From: RPQJ01 sp963707145
GTDB taxonomy: Bacteria > Pseudomonadota > Gammaproteobacteria > Steroidobacterales > Steroidobacteraceae
Reading direction: 5' to 3'
DNA: 64,000 nt
NCBI GenBank assembly: GCA_963707145.1
Contig: CAVPOQ010000007.1
Span: 372,001-436,000 of the forward strand
Part shown: one piece after another, positions 15,842 to 23,644 of the stretch
Position numbering within the stretch: position 1 is the stretch's first letter
Layout of the letters: each line of letters begins with the position of its first letter
Translations under genes and position numbers: made by a program
The notes under the pieces: generated by a model
Database searches by the model: none
What the model was told of the DNA's origin: nothing
Seen by the model: the letters and a program-made list of their open reading frames with translations, nothing else

Positions 15842-16513
15842 ATGCTTGAACATCGGGTGCGGCCGCTTCATTGTGTTCAACATACTCCCGTGACGCGGCA
15901 TTCCCGCGGCGAGCGACGCCTCGTGACGCTACCCCACCCCAGTCCGCCGACCACGCTGGCGCGCCGCGCCGCGCGGCGCCTGCTGCGCCTCGCCGGCTGG
16001 CGCACGGTGCTCGTGTGGCCGCCCGAGCCGAAGGGCGTGATCATGGTGTATCCGCACACGTCGAACTGGGACTTCGTGCTCGGCGTGCTGTTTCGGATCG
16101 AGCACGCGCTGCCCGCGAGCTGGGTCGGCAAGACCGAGATGTTCCGCGGGCCCCTGCGGAACTGGTATGCACGCATCGGCGGCATCCCGGTCGATCGGCG
16201 CCGCCCGCAGGGATTCCTCGATGCGCTGCTCGCAGAGTACCGCCGTCGCGACTGGATGTGGCTCGCGATCACGCCGGAGGGCACGCGCGGACGCACCGAT
16301 CACCTCAAGGCCGGCTTCTACCAGCTGGCGCTCGAGGCCGGCGTGCCGGTTGCGCTGGGGTACATCGACTACGCGACGCGCACGGTCGGTGTCGACACCT
16401 ACCTGCACATGACGGGTGACCGCGAGTTGGACCTGGCACGCATCCGCGAGTTCTATGCCACCAAGAGCGGACGCCGGCCGGAACTGGCCGGCGACATCCG
16501 CTTCCGAAGTTAG
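15842..16513 (+). CDS. Lysophospholipid/1-acylglycerol-phosphate acyltransferase family protein
   Basis: The protein has 223 residues from the ATG at 15842, which has GGAG upstream; a GTG at 15923 would give a 196-residue form closer to the usual family length. The LPLAT motifs are visible: PHTSNWDFVLGV (an H-x(4)-D variant), GKTEMFRGPLRNWYARIGGIPVDR and ITPEGTRGRTDHLKAGFYQLA. Such enzymes acylate lysophosphatidic acid or other lysolipids at the inner membrane. The gene lies 159 bases upstream of the acyl-ACP-reductase-like gene on the same strand, suggesting a shared acyl-lipid role. Confidence 0.87.
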   Translation: MLEHRVRPLHCVQHTPVTRHSRGERRLVTLPHPSPPTTLARRAARRLLRLAGWRTVLVWPPEPKGVIMVYPHTSNWDFVLGVLFRIEHALPASWVGKTEMFRGPLRNWYARIGGIPVDRRRPQGFLDALLAEYRRRDWMWLAITPEGTRGRTDHLKAGFYQLALEAGVPVALGYIDYATRTVGVDTYLHMTGDRELDLARIREFYATKSGRRPELAGDIRFRS

Positions 16514-16672
16514 CCGGCGAGTTGCGGATACGGACCGCGCGCGCCTGCACCGAGGCACCATGGGCCCGCGGAGAAAGGCGCATGATCGTGCGGGTCTTGC
16601 GCGATTTACGAATACCGTGGGCCGAGTGTCCACTGAAGAATTCCGCTTCGTCGCTCCGGGGGGAGTATCAGG

Positions 16673-17920
16673 ATGGCGTCGAGTCCAGCAAGCACGTCTA
16701 CGGGCGGGTCCGCCGCGGATCGCGGCCATCGCTTCGCATTCATCCTGCACCCGCTCACCGTCGACTACCTCGCCAACCATCCCCGCTACTCCTGGACCCG
16801 TCACCTGCCGCGGAAGCTCGTGGAGGTGACCTCGGCGCACATGCCGGCGCAGTGCGTCGGCACCGCCCGCGGAGGCCGCTCGCTCGCGACGGGCAAGCCG
16901 ATCGACGGCCTCATCTACGCGCTCGGCGCGACGCCGCGCCAGATGCTCACGCGCCCGCCCGAGTTCACCTACACGCGGCTCAACGCCGCGGTGAGCGATG
17001 CGGCCAGGCGCGGCGCGAAGATCGTGGGCCTCGGCGCGTTCACGAAGGTGGTGGGCGATGCGGGCGTGACCGTCGCGCGGCGCGCGCCCATCCCGGTGAC
17101 CACGGGCAACAGCCTCACCATCGCCGCCACGCTCGAGACGGCCAAGCTCACGGCCATCCGCCTCGGGTGGCCGAGCCTCGCCCGCGGCAAGGCGATGATC
17201 GTGGGCGCGACGGGTGCCATCGGCTCGGTCTGCTCGCGCCTGCTCGCCGCCGCCGTGAAGGACGTGGTGCTGGTGTCGATCGAGCCGCCGCGCCTCGAGG
17301 CGCTGAAGCGCACGATCCTCGAGGAGCTGCCCGACGCGCACGTCGAGACGGATGTGAGCACGGCGAGCTGGGTCGGGAAGTGCGACCTGATCGTCACCGC
17401 GACCTCCGCGTTCGGCCAGCGCGTGCTCGACGTGAGCCAGTGCAAGCCCGGCGCGGTGATCCTCGACGTCGCACTGCCGCCCGACATCTCGGCCGAGGAG
17501 GCCGCGGTGCGGCCCGACGTGCTCGTGGTCGAGAGTGGCGAGGTGCTGATCCCGGGGCCGGTGGATTTCAGCTTCGACATCGGACTGCCGCCGAACGTCG
17601 CCTACGCCTGCCTCGCCGAGGCGGCGCTGCTCGCGATGGAGGAGCGCTTCGAGTGCTTCACGCTCGGCCGCGATGTAGCGCCCGAGCGCGTCAAGGAAAT
17701 CTACCGGCTGTTCCGGCGGCACGGCTTTCAGATCGCGCCGCTGCGCACTTTCGGAAAGCTGCTCACCGACGAGCTGATCGCCGAGAAGCGCACGCGGACC
17801 GAGGAACTGCTGCGCGACCCGGCACTGTTCGAGCGGGTCAAGTCGGAGGCTGCCGGGAAAATGGCCAGGATCCCGCCGCGCGCGAAGGGCGTGGCCGGCG
17901 TCACGACGCTGAAGCCCTGA
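16673..17920 (+). CDS. Acyl-ACP-reductase-like protein (COG5322, AAR family)
   Basis: The protein has 415 residues. A Rossmann nucleotide-binding motif VGATGAIGS lies at 177-185, preceded by GLGAFTKVVGDAG and PVTTGNSLTIAATLETAK. These correspond to the GGFSSI and TTGN regions of cyanobacterial long-chain acyl-ACP reductase. The catalytic-cysteine motif ACFAEA of that enzyme is matched by ACLAEA, with Cys313 in the expected place, followed by LGRDVAPERVKEI and RRHGF. The C-terminus extends about 60 residues beyond the cyanobacterial form. Likely reaction: NADPH-dependent reduction of acyl-ACP or acyl-CoA to fatty aldehyde. The comparison is from memory. A strong GGGGGGAG precedes the ATG. Confidence 0.8.
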   Translation: MASSPASTSTGGSAADRGHRFAFILHPLTVDYLANHPRYSWTRHLPRKLVEVTSAHMPAQCVGTARGGRSLATGKPIDGLIYALGATPRQMLTRPPEFTYTRLNAAVSDAARRGAKIVGLGAFTKVVGDAGVTVARRAPIPVTTGNSLTIAATLETAKLTAIRLGWPSLARGKAMIVGATGAIGSVCSRLLAAAVKDVVLVSIEPPRLEALKRTILEELPDAHVETDVSTASWVGKCDLIVTATSAFGQRVLDVSQCKPGAVILDVALPPDISAEEAAVRPDVLVVESGEVLIPGPVDFSFDIGLPPNVAYACLAEAALLAMEERFECFTLGRDVAPERVKEIYRLFRRHGFQIAPLRTFGKLLTDELIAEKRTRTEELLRDPALFERVKSEAAGKMARIPPRAKGVAGVTTLKP

Positions 17921-17927
17921 GGCGAAT

Positions 17928-17955
17928 CCGCCGTCGACCGTGGGTCGACCGGCGG
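17928..17955. terminator. Hairpin between convergent genes, possible bidirectional terminator
   Basis: CCGCCGTCGACC, a GTG loop, then GGTCGACC-GGCGG: a stem of 7 perfect pairs that extends to 12 with one bulge. It lies between the stop of the acyl-ACP-reductase-like gene and the stop of the convergent outer-membrane protein gene. No U-tract follows on either strand, so it may be only a weak or Rho-assisted terminator. Confidence 0.4.
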
Positions 17956-17974
17956 GCGCCGGGGCTCGCGAAAT

Positions 17975-18682
17975 CTAGTTCGCGCCGAAGCGGAACTGCG
18001 CCTCGAACAGGATCGACTCCATGCTCGAGTCGTCGCGGGCGTTCAGCACGTCCTCGTCGATGTCCACGGACTGCAGTTCGAGCCGCAGGTGCAAGGCTTT
18101 CCCGAGCGTGACGCCCGCACCCACTCCGAAGAGCAGGCCCGTGCCGTCGTCCTCCACGCTGCGCGTAACGACGTCGGTGCCGAACGACTGGTCGAGACGC
18201 TGCTGGCTCTGGCCGTCCCAGAATCCGACGCCCAGACGGAGGTAGATCTCCAGCACCTCGACGAGCGGCAGGATGCCGAGTGCCGACACCTCGGTGACCT
18301 GTGCGGAGAAGTCCACCCGGTTGTTGTAGTAGTCGTTGAACTCCGGCATGTACACGAGGTCCTGCTCCCAGCGGATGCTGCCGGACTCGAGATAGCTGAC
18401 CTCGAGCGCGACATACTCGTGAACGCGCAGTCCGGCGTGCACCGACCAGCCGACGTCGCCGTCGCCCTGGTCGTAGGCCGAGTAGTCCCCCCACCAGTAG
18501 CAGTCGTTGTCGCAGTCGTACACCTGCACGCTCAGGTTGGAGTAGGCGCCGCCGCCGCCCACGTACAGCCCCCTCCAGGGCGGCGGTGGATCGGTGCCCT
18601 GGCCCTGCGCCAACGGGGGCGCGAGCAGGGCTGCGGCGAGCAGCAGGGTGGCGCCGAGGACTCTGCATCCAATGGCTGGCAT
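17975..18682 (-). CDS. Outer-membrane beta-barrel protein (OmpA/OmpW-like porin family)
   Basis: The protein has 235 residues, with a signal peptide of about 28 residues ending LAQGQG. The mature part has WRGLYVGGGGAYSNLSVQV, then alternating hydrophobic strands rich in Tyr, Gly and Val (VGWSVHAGLRVHEYVALEVSYL, GVGAGVTLGKALHLRLELQ), ending EAQFRFGAN. This suits an eight-stranded barrel such as the outer_membrane_beta-barrel family. Its role is unknown. A short acidic loop with two cysteines (YDCDNDCYW) lies near residue 55. It is divergent from the lipocalin gene. Confidence 0.8.
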   Translation of the reverse strand: MPAIGCRVLGATLLLAAALLAPPLAQGQGTDPPPPWRGLYVGGGGAYSNLSVQVYDCDNDCYWWGDYSAYDQGDGDVGWSVHAGLRVHEYVALEVSYLESGSIRWEQDLVYMPEFNDYYNNRVDFSAQVTEVSALGILPLVEVLEIYLRLGVGFWDGQSQQRLDQSFGTDVVTRSVEDDGTGLLFGVGAGVTLGKALHLRLELQSVDIDEDVLNARDDSSMESILFEAQFRFGAN

Positions 18683-18833
18683 GGCGGACCTCCATGGTCG
18701 CGATCGGCCGTGGCCGAACGTGATTGTTATAGCCCCGTGCCTGGCGTGGTCTCATCGTGGGTTTCCTTAATCCGGACACGGTGCTCGTGCGATCATCCGG
18801 GTCCCGTCAATTCACGCTTCCCGGGGTGACGCC

Positions 18834-19355
18834 TTGCTGCGGACTCTCATCCTTGCGCTCGCCGCCGTGCTCGCCGGCTGCGCCCAGATCCCCGACGGAA
18901 TCGAGGCCGTTGAGGACTTCGATTCGAATCGCTACCTCGGCAAGTGGTACGAGATCGCCCGGCTCGATCATCGCTTCGAGCGCGGGCTCGAGGACGTCAC
19001 CGCCAACTACGCGGCTCGCGACGACGGCGGCATCGACGTGCTGAACCGCGGCTACGACGTGCAGAAGGGCGAGTGGCGCGAGGCCCGCGGCCGAGCGAAG
19101 TTCGTCGGTCCCGCGGGGACGGCGAGCCTCGGCGTATCGTTCTTCGGGCCGTTCTATGGCGGCTACAACGTCGTCGACCTCGATCCCGACTACCAGATCG
19201 CGCTGGTGGCCGGGCCGACGCGGTCCTACCTCTGGGTGCTCGCGCGCCGGCCCGATCCGCCGCGCGAGGAGGTGGAGCGGGTCGTCCGGCGGGCGGCCGA
19301 ACTCGGGTTCGACACGGAGGCGCTCATCTACGTTGCGCAGGGGCGCCCGCAGTGA
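18834..19355 (+). CDS. blc: Outer-membrane lipocalin lipoprotein Blc
   Basis: The protein has 173 residues. The lipobox VLAGC places the lipidated Cys at 16. The lipocalin signature follows (FDSNRYLGKWYEIARLDHRFERG), then TANYAARDDGGIDVLNRGYD, FFGPFYGGYNVVDLD and YLWVLARRP, all standard Blc blocks. It binds fatty acids or lysophospholipids at the outer membrane. The start is TTG with GGGGTG before it; no in-frame ATG fits. The stop overlaps the rhomboid GTG start by 4 bases, so the two form a transcriptional unit. Confidence 0.92.
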   Translation: MLRTLILALAAVLAGCAQIPDGIEAVEDFDSNRYLGKWYEIARLDHRFERGLEDVTANYAARDDGGIDVLNRGYDVQKGEWREARGRAKFVGPAGTASLGVSFFGPFYGGYNVVDLDPDYQIALVAGPTRSYLWVLARRPDPPREEVERVVRRAAELGFDTEALIYVAQGRPQ

Positions 19356-19945
19356 GCGTCGCGCTGCTGATCTTCGTCGTCACGATCGCGGCGAGCCTCG
19401 CGGGGCTGTATGGGAACCGCCGGATCATCGATCGCAGCCTGTTCAGGCCGTACGAGTTCCTGCGCAAGAAGCAGTACGCGAGCGTGATCAGCAGCGGCTT
19501 CGTGCACGCCGACCTGCCGCACCTGATCTTCAACATGATGACGTTCTACTTCTTCGCCTTCCCGCTGGAGAAGCAGATCGGATCGGTGCGCTTCGCGGCG
19601 CTGTACTTGCTCGGCCTGGTCGTCAGTGACGTCGGCACCTTTCTCAAGCACCGCGACGACCCGCAGTACGCCTCGCTCGGCGCCTCCGGCGCGATCTCGG
19701 CCGTGCTGTTCGCGGCGATCGTGTACTTCCCGTGGATGGAACTGTTCATCATCCCGATCCCGCTGCCGATCCCGGCACCGCTGTTCGCGGTGGCCTACGT
19801 CGGCTACTCGTGGTGGTCGGCGCGACAGGCGCGCGGCCGCGTCAACCACGACGCGCACCTCGGCGGCGCGCTGTTCGGCCTCCTGTTCGTGCTGCTGACC
19901 GATCCCGGCGCGTACTCCGGGCTCATGGCCTGGGCGACGGGCTGA
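19352..19945 (+). CDS. Rhomboid family intramembrane serine protease
   Basis: The protein has 197 residues and six likely membrane helices. The oxyanion HLIFN motif (His57-Asn61), the catalytic serine in GASGA (Ser112), and the catalytic histidine in HDAHLGGALFG (His169) are all present, so the protease should be active. It cleaves transmembrane substrates within the inner membrane. The GTG start overlaps the blc stop. The link to a lipocalin is unusual and could mean the pair acts together at the envelope, but that is an inference. Confidence 0.9.
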   Translation: MSVALLIFVVTIAASLAGLYGNRRIIDRSLFRPYEFLRKKQYASVISSGFVHADLPHLIFNMMTFYFFAFPLEKQIGSVRFAALYLLGLVVSDVGTFLKHRDDPQYASLGASGAISAVLFAAIVYFPWMELFIIPIPLPIPAPLFAVAYVGYSWWSARQARGRVNHDAHLGGALFGLLFVLLTDPGAYSGLMAWATG

Positions 19946-20051
19946 GCGGCCGAGACTGCGAACCGCGTCAAGGGTTGGGGTCGCGATGCTCTCCGCAACG
20001 GCCGGCCGCCACTAGACTCGGCCCCTCGTGTTGTTCGTCGAGGGTGTCCCG

Positions 20052-20435
20052 ATGCCGAAGCGATGGTTCGTACAGTTCCTCTGCCTCGCGCTGCTGAACC
20101 TCGGCACGCCGCTGGTCGCGCACGCCGGCCTGATCGGCACGCTGCAGGCGGTCGAGGCGGTGCAGGCCGGTGCGCGGACGCAGGACCTCGCCCTGATCAA
20201 CGCGGCGCTGGCGCGCGAGCAGGTCCGCACGCAGTTGGTCGCACTCGGAGTCGATCCGGCAGGAGTCGGGTCGCGGGTAGACGCGCTCTCCGACGGCGAG
20301 CTGCGCACGCTCGCCGGCAAGGTGGCCGAGGCGCCGGCCGGCGGCGACGCATTCGCCGTGATCGGCATCGTGTTCGTCGTGCTGCTGATCCTCGAGGCCG
20401 TCGGCGTCATCGACATCTTCAAGAAGTTCCCCTGA
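20052..20435 (+). CDS. PA2779 family protein
   Basis: The protein has 127 residues. It has a signal peptide ending PLVAHAG, then LIGTLQAVEAVQAG, an LREQ-like ALAREQVRTQLVALGVDP segment, and ALSDGELRTLAGKVAEAPAGGDA. It ends with one hydrophobic helix and a short FKKFP tail. This matches the PA2779 family, small membrane proteins of unknown function encoded before PA2778-type cysteine peptidases. The same pairing occurs here, 22 bases apart, which supports both calls. Confidence 0.88.
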   Translation: MPKRWFVQFLCLALLNLGTPLVAHAGLIGTLQAVEAVQAGARTQDLALINAALAREQVRTQLVALGVDPAGVGSRVDALSDGELRTLAGKVAEAPAGGDAFAVIGIVFVVLLILEAVGVIDIFKKFP

Positions 20436-20457
20436 CGCGACCGAGGGCCGGCGCGGC

Positions 20458-21480
20458 ATGAGCACGCAGCACGGCGCGAGCGCGGCGTGCTGGCCCGCCG
20501 CCATTGCGGCGGCCGGCGCCTCGCTGCTGCTGCTGCAGGGTTGTGCCGCGCGCGCCCCGTTGCAGGAGGCCGTCGTGCCGTCGGGCCTGCCCTCGCAGGT
20601 GGAACTCGACTCGACGCCGTTCTTTCCGCAGCGCGAGCACCTGTGCGGACCGGCGGCCCTTGCGACGATCCTGGCGACGTCGGGCGTTCCGGTGCGTCCC
20701 GACGAACTCGTCCGCGAGGTCTACCTGCCGGCCCGCGGCGGCAGCCTGCAGGCCGAACTCGTGGCCGCCACGCGCCAGCGCGACCGGCTGGCGTATGTCG
20801 TCCCCCCGTCGCTGTCCTCGCTGGTCGCGCAGCTCGCTGCCGGACACCCGGTGCTCGTTCTGCAGAAGACTGGCGGCGGACCCTGGCCCGGCTGGCACTA
20901 CGCCGTGGTGATCGGCTACGACGCGGCACGTGGGCGACTGCTGCTGCGCTCCGGTACCGAGCCTCGGCTCGAACTGTCGGTCGCGCGGTTCCTCGCCACC
21001 TGGGATCGGGCTGGCCGCTGGGCGCTCGTCGCCGTCGAGCCCGGACGCCTGCCTGCGGCCGCCGACTTCGACTCCTACATGCACGCAGCCGCCGGTCTCG
21101 AAGCGGTCGGCCGACCCGACTCCGCGGCACTCGCGTATCGGGCCGCGGCGGCAGCCTGGCCGGAGCAGTCGCTGCCGCGGCTCGGCCTCGCCAACCTCGC
21201 GTTCGCCGGCGGCGACCTCGCGGCGGCCGAGCGCGAGTTGCGCGTCGCGGCGCTGCGGTCCCCGGGCGACGCAGCCGTGCGCAACAACCGCGCGGCGGTG
21301 CTGCTCGCGATGGGTTGTGTCGCGTCGGCGCGGCGCGAGGTCGAGGCCGCCACGGCCCTTGCGGCCGGCGGCTCTCATGCGGCGGTCGTGGCGGCGACGC
21401 GGCGCGAGATCGAAACCGCGGCTGGCGGCGACCGTGCCGGTTGCCCGCCCGACGCGACCTCGGCAGACTCGCGGCCATGA
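20458..21480 (+). CDS. PA2778 family cysteine peptidase lipoprotein (C39-like domain plus TPR)
   Basis: The protein has 340 residues. The lipobox LLLQGC puts lipidated Cys at 29. The C39-like papain fold has catalytic Cys63 in HLCGPAALATIL and His147 in GWHYAVVIGYD; LLLRSGT may hold the third residue. The C-terminal half is a set of TPR-like helices (ALAYRAAAAAWP, RLGLANLAFAGGDLAAAEREL, RNNRAAVLLAMG). Together with PA2779 it is thought to be an envelope peptidase system without a known substrate. Its stop overlaps the next small gene (ATGA). Confidence 0.88.
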   Translation: MSTQHGASAACWPAAIAAAGASLLLLQGCAARAPLQEAVVPSGLPSQVELDSTPFFPQREHLCGPAALATILATSGVPVRPDELVREVYLPARGGSLQAELVAATRQRDRLAYVVPPSLSSLVAQLAAGHPVLVLQKTGGGPWPGWHYAVVIGYDAARGRLLLRSGTEPRLELSVARFLATWDRAGRWALVAVEPGRLPAAADFDSYMHAAAGLEAVGRPDSAALAYRAAAAAWPEQSLPRLGLANLAFAGGDLAAAERELRVAALRSPGDAAVRNNRAAVLLAMGCVASARREVEAATALAAGGSHAAVVAATRREIETAAGGDRAGCPPDATSADSRP

Positions 21481-21692
21481 CGCTCAAGGAGCGCGTGGAC
21501 GCGATCTTCCCCGAGTGGCAGCGCTGGTATCCCAGCCTGTTCGACGCCGCCGTGGATCTCGGCGTGATCCGTGCGCGTGTCTGCGATCCGTCCTCGCTGC
21601 TGCTGTCGAGCCGCCACGCGGGCGTGCGTGCCGAGGCGGAACTCGAGCATCGGCGCCGCTGGAGCGCCGAGGAAAACCCGCCGGAGGACTAG
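21477..21692 (+). CDS. Small hypothetical protein downstream of the PA2778-type peptidase
   Basis: The protein has 71 residues: TLKERVDAIFPEWQRWYPSLFDAAVDLGVI, then a Cys/Ser-rich bend (RVCDPSSLLLSS) and a charged tail. The ATG overlaps the peptidase stop by 4 bases, which argues that it is translated as the third gene of the operon. I do not recognise a family. No signal peptide or membrane helix is evident, so it is probably cytosolic. A GC palindrome (21692-21708) directly follows and may help terminate transcription. Confidence 0.65.
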   Translation: MTLKERVDAIFPEWQRWYPSLFDAAVDLGVIRARVCDPSSLLLSSRHAGVRAEAELEHRRRWSAEENPPED

Positions 21693-21762
21693 CGGCCGGG
21701 CCGGCCGCGACGCGCCGCCGACGGCGTGTCGCAGGCCCCGGCGCCGTGGGTCGGTCGAGAGT

Positions 21763-22728
21763 TCAGGCCAGCGGCGTTGCGGACTCCAGCAGCCGCTCCT
21801 CTCGATAAAGCCTCAGCACGAACTGCCCCGCCGGTCGGGCGCGGAACGCCTCCACTTCCGCGCGCCAGTCCGCCCCGAGCTCCTCGACGCCGAGGCGCCG
21901 CCCGGCGATGGCCCGGCCGCCATACTCCGGTGGCAGCACCGCGAGTGCCGCGAGGCTCGCGAAGGCGATGTCCACGAAGCAGAGGGCGTCGCCGGTGAGA
22001 TAGCGACGGCCGTCGGCAAGCAGCGCGTCGACGCGAGCGAAGGCCTCGCCGGTCCGCTCGAGCGCGCGTGCGGCGCGCGTTGCCGTCACGCCGAGCATGC
22101 GGCGCACCGCGAAGCGTAGCAGCGGCGCGCCGGCGCGCAGCAGTGCGCGCTGCCAGAGCGGGATGCGCAGTTCCTCGAGCCCCCAGGAGCGCAACGTGAG
22201 GTCGCGGCGTTCGAAGATGCGCGAGTACACCCACACGCGCACGTCGTTGCCGAGGCGCTGGTCGAAGTACTGCTCGAGCTCCAGTGCCGCGGGCGTGGGC
22301 GCGAGGAACGCCGTGCGACCGGCGGGCAGGCGGCCGTAGAACTCGCCCCACAGGTAGCGCAGGATGCGCGGCGAGTCGCCGATGCGCGTGAGTCCGGGCG
22401 GAACCTCCAGCACCGGCACGGTGCGACCGGTGAGCAGCACGCCGAGGATGCCCGCGTTCGGTCGCTCCTCGTAGGCGACGCCGAGGCGGTCCATGCACCA
22501 GCGCACCTTCTCGACGTAGTGCGAGAACGTGATGGTATGCAGGCGCAGCGGGGCGTCGGGCCGCGCCGCGGCTGCGCGCATCGTGGCGAGGCGCAGCGCC
22601 ATGCCGACGACCGCCACCACCAGCGCCGCTGCCAGCGCGCCGCCCGGTCCCCAGCCGAGGCCGGCGACCAGGATCGGCAGCGCATAGAGTGCCAGCGCAT
22701 GGGCCGTGTTCGGTTCGCGCAGCCGCAT
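21763..22728 (-). CDS. Membrane-anchored glutathione S-transferase family protein
   Basis: The protein has 321 residues. Two hydrophobic helices (about 8-26 and 31-49) precede a GST N-terminal thioredoxin-like domain (LRLHTITFSHYVEKVRWCMDR, then GRTVPVLEVPP..IGDSPRILRYL) and a GST C-terminal helical domain with LTGDALCFVDIAFASLAALA. The candidate catalytic residue is Ser in TFSHYV. The membrane anchor in front of a soluble GST fold is uncommon. It is the last gene of a LysR-GFA-GST run on the minus strand, 22 bases after the GFA gene. Electrophile conjugation is likely; the substrate is unknown. Confidence 0.85.
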   Translation of the reverse strand: MRLREPNTAHALALYALPILVAGLGWGPGGALAAALVVAVVGMALRLATMRAAAARPDAPLRLHTITFSHYVEKVRWCMDRLGVAYEERPNAGILGVLLTGRTVPVLEVPPGLTRIGDSPRILRYLWGEFYGRLPAGRTAFLAPTPAALELEQYFDQRLGNDVRVWVYSRIFERRDLTLRSWGLEELRIPLWQRALLRAGAPLLRFAVRRMLGVTATRAARALERTGEAFARVDALLADGRRYLTGDALCFVDIAFASLAALAVLPPEYGGRAIAGRRLGVEELGADWRAEVEAFRARPAGQFVLRLYREERLLESATPLA

Positions 22729-22750
22729 GGAGCGTCCCGGCCGGCGCGGC

Positions 22751-23602
22751 TCAGCGGCGCGGCGGCATCTCCGCGAACTGCGGCAGCTCGTCGGTGATGT
22801 CGAACCAGGGCGCCTTCGAGCCCACGAAGATGTGTGCGGCGGGCGTGATGGCGGGCTCGCTGTCGAGTGAGCCGGCCGGCACCACGGCGATGTTGCGCTC
22901 CACCGACACGCGCGGCAGTTCCGAGCCGCAGTTGCGGCAGAAGGCGGTGGTGAAGTACTGCGCGCCCGGCAGCGGGAACTCCTCGACGAGCCCGGCGCCG
23001 CGGGTCCAGCGGAAGCCCGTGGCGTCGTAGAAGACGTTCGCGCAGTGCGCGGCGCTACGGCCCTGGCGGCAGCGCGAGCAGTGGCACAGGAACATGCGCA
23101 GCGGCGGCGTCGTGATCTCGTAGGCGACCTCGCCGCACAGGCAGCTGCCCTGCGTCACCCCGGGCTTGAGTTCCACCGGCGCGCGCGGCGTCGAGGGCAT
23201 GCCGAACTCGGGCGGGTACTCCTCGTGCTGGGGCAGATCGTCGGTGATCTCGTACCAGCCCGCCTTCGACCCGACGAACATGTGCTTGGTCGGGCGGATG
23301 CCCGGGTCGCCCTCGAGGTTGCCCGCCGGCGCGATCACCATGCCGAAGCTCTCCTCGACCATCGGGGCGACGGAGCCGCAGATGCGGCAGAACTCCCGGT
23401 GGCCGCGTTCCGAGGAGCGGTAGCTCGCGAGGCTCGAGGTGTCGCTCAGCCAGCGAAAGCCCGCGATCGGCGCCGCCGCCCAGGTCGCGAACGGCGTGCC
23501 GTGGTGCTTGCGGCACATCGAGCAGTGGCAGTGGAGCATGTCCACGAACGGCCCGTCGATCTGGTAGCGCAGGGCCCCACAGAGGCAGCGGCCTTCGGTC
23601 AT
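22751..23602 (-). CDS. Tandem GFA-domain (glutathione-dependent formaldehyde-activating-like) protein
   Basis: The protein has 283 residues made of two copies of the CENP-V/GFA zinc domain. The first copy has GRCLCGALRY, HCHCSMCRKHHG and FCRICGS; the second has GSCLCGEVAY, CHCSRCRQGR and FCRNCGSE. Each copy ends with a similar block (HMFVGSKAGWYEITDDLPQ and HIFVGSKAPWFDITDELPQ), showing an internal duplication. Most GFA proteins have one domain of about 130 residues. The family was named for S-hydroxymethylglutathione formation, but most members have no proven activity. It lies between LysR and GST genes. Confidence 0.9.
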   Translation of the reverse strand: MTEGRCLCGALRYQIDGPFVDMLHCHCSMCRKHHGTPFATWAAAPIAGFRWLSDTSSLASYRSSERGHREFCRICGSVAPMVEESFGMVIAPAGNLEGDPGIRPTKHMFVGSKAGWYEITDDLPQHEEYPPEFGMPSTPRAPVELKPGVTQGSCLCGEVAYEITTPPLRMFLCHCSRCRQGRSAAHCANVFYDATGFRWTRGAGLVEEFPLPGAQYFTTAFCRNCGSELPRVSVERNIAVVPAGSLDSEPAITPAAHIFVGSKAPWFDITDELPQFAEMPPRR

Positions 23603-23644
23603 GTCGGTCTCCCCCGGTACGCCCGTTGCGGGCGAGGGCGTACG

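Noticed and set aside
18901..18930. GATTCGAATCGC, which resembles a tRNA T-loop
   Set aside because: It lies within the lipocalin coding sequence and no acceptor or anticodon stem can be built around it.
21692..21708. GC palindrome GCGGCCGG-G-CCGGCCGC after the 71-residue gene as a terminator
   Set aside because: A one-base loop and no U-tract make it too weak to call. Mentioned only as context.
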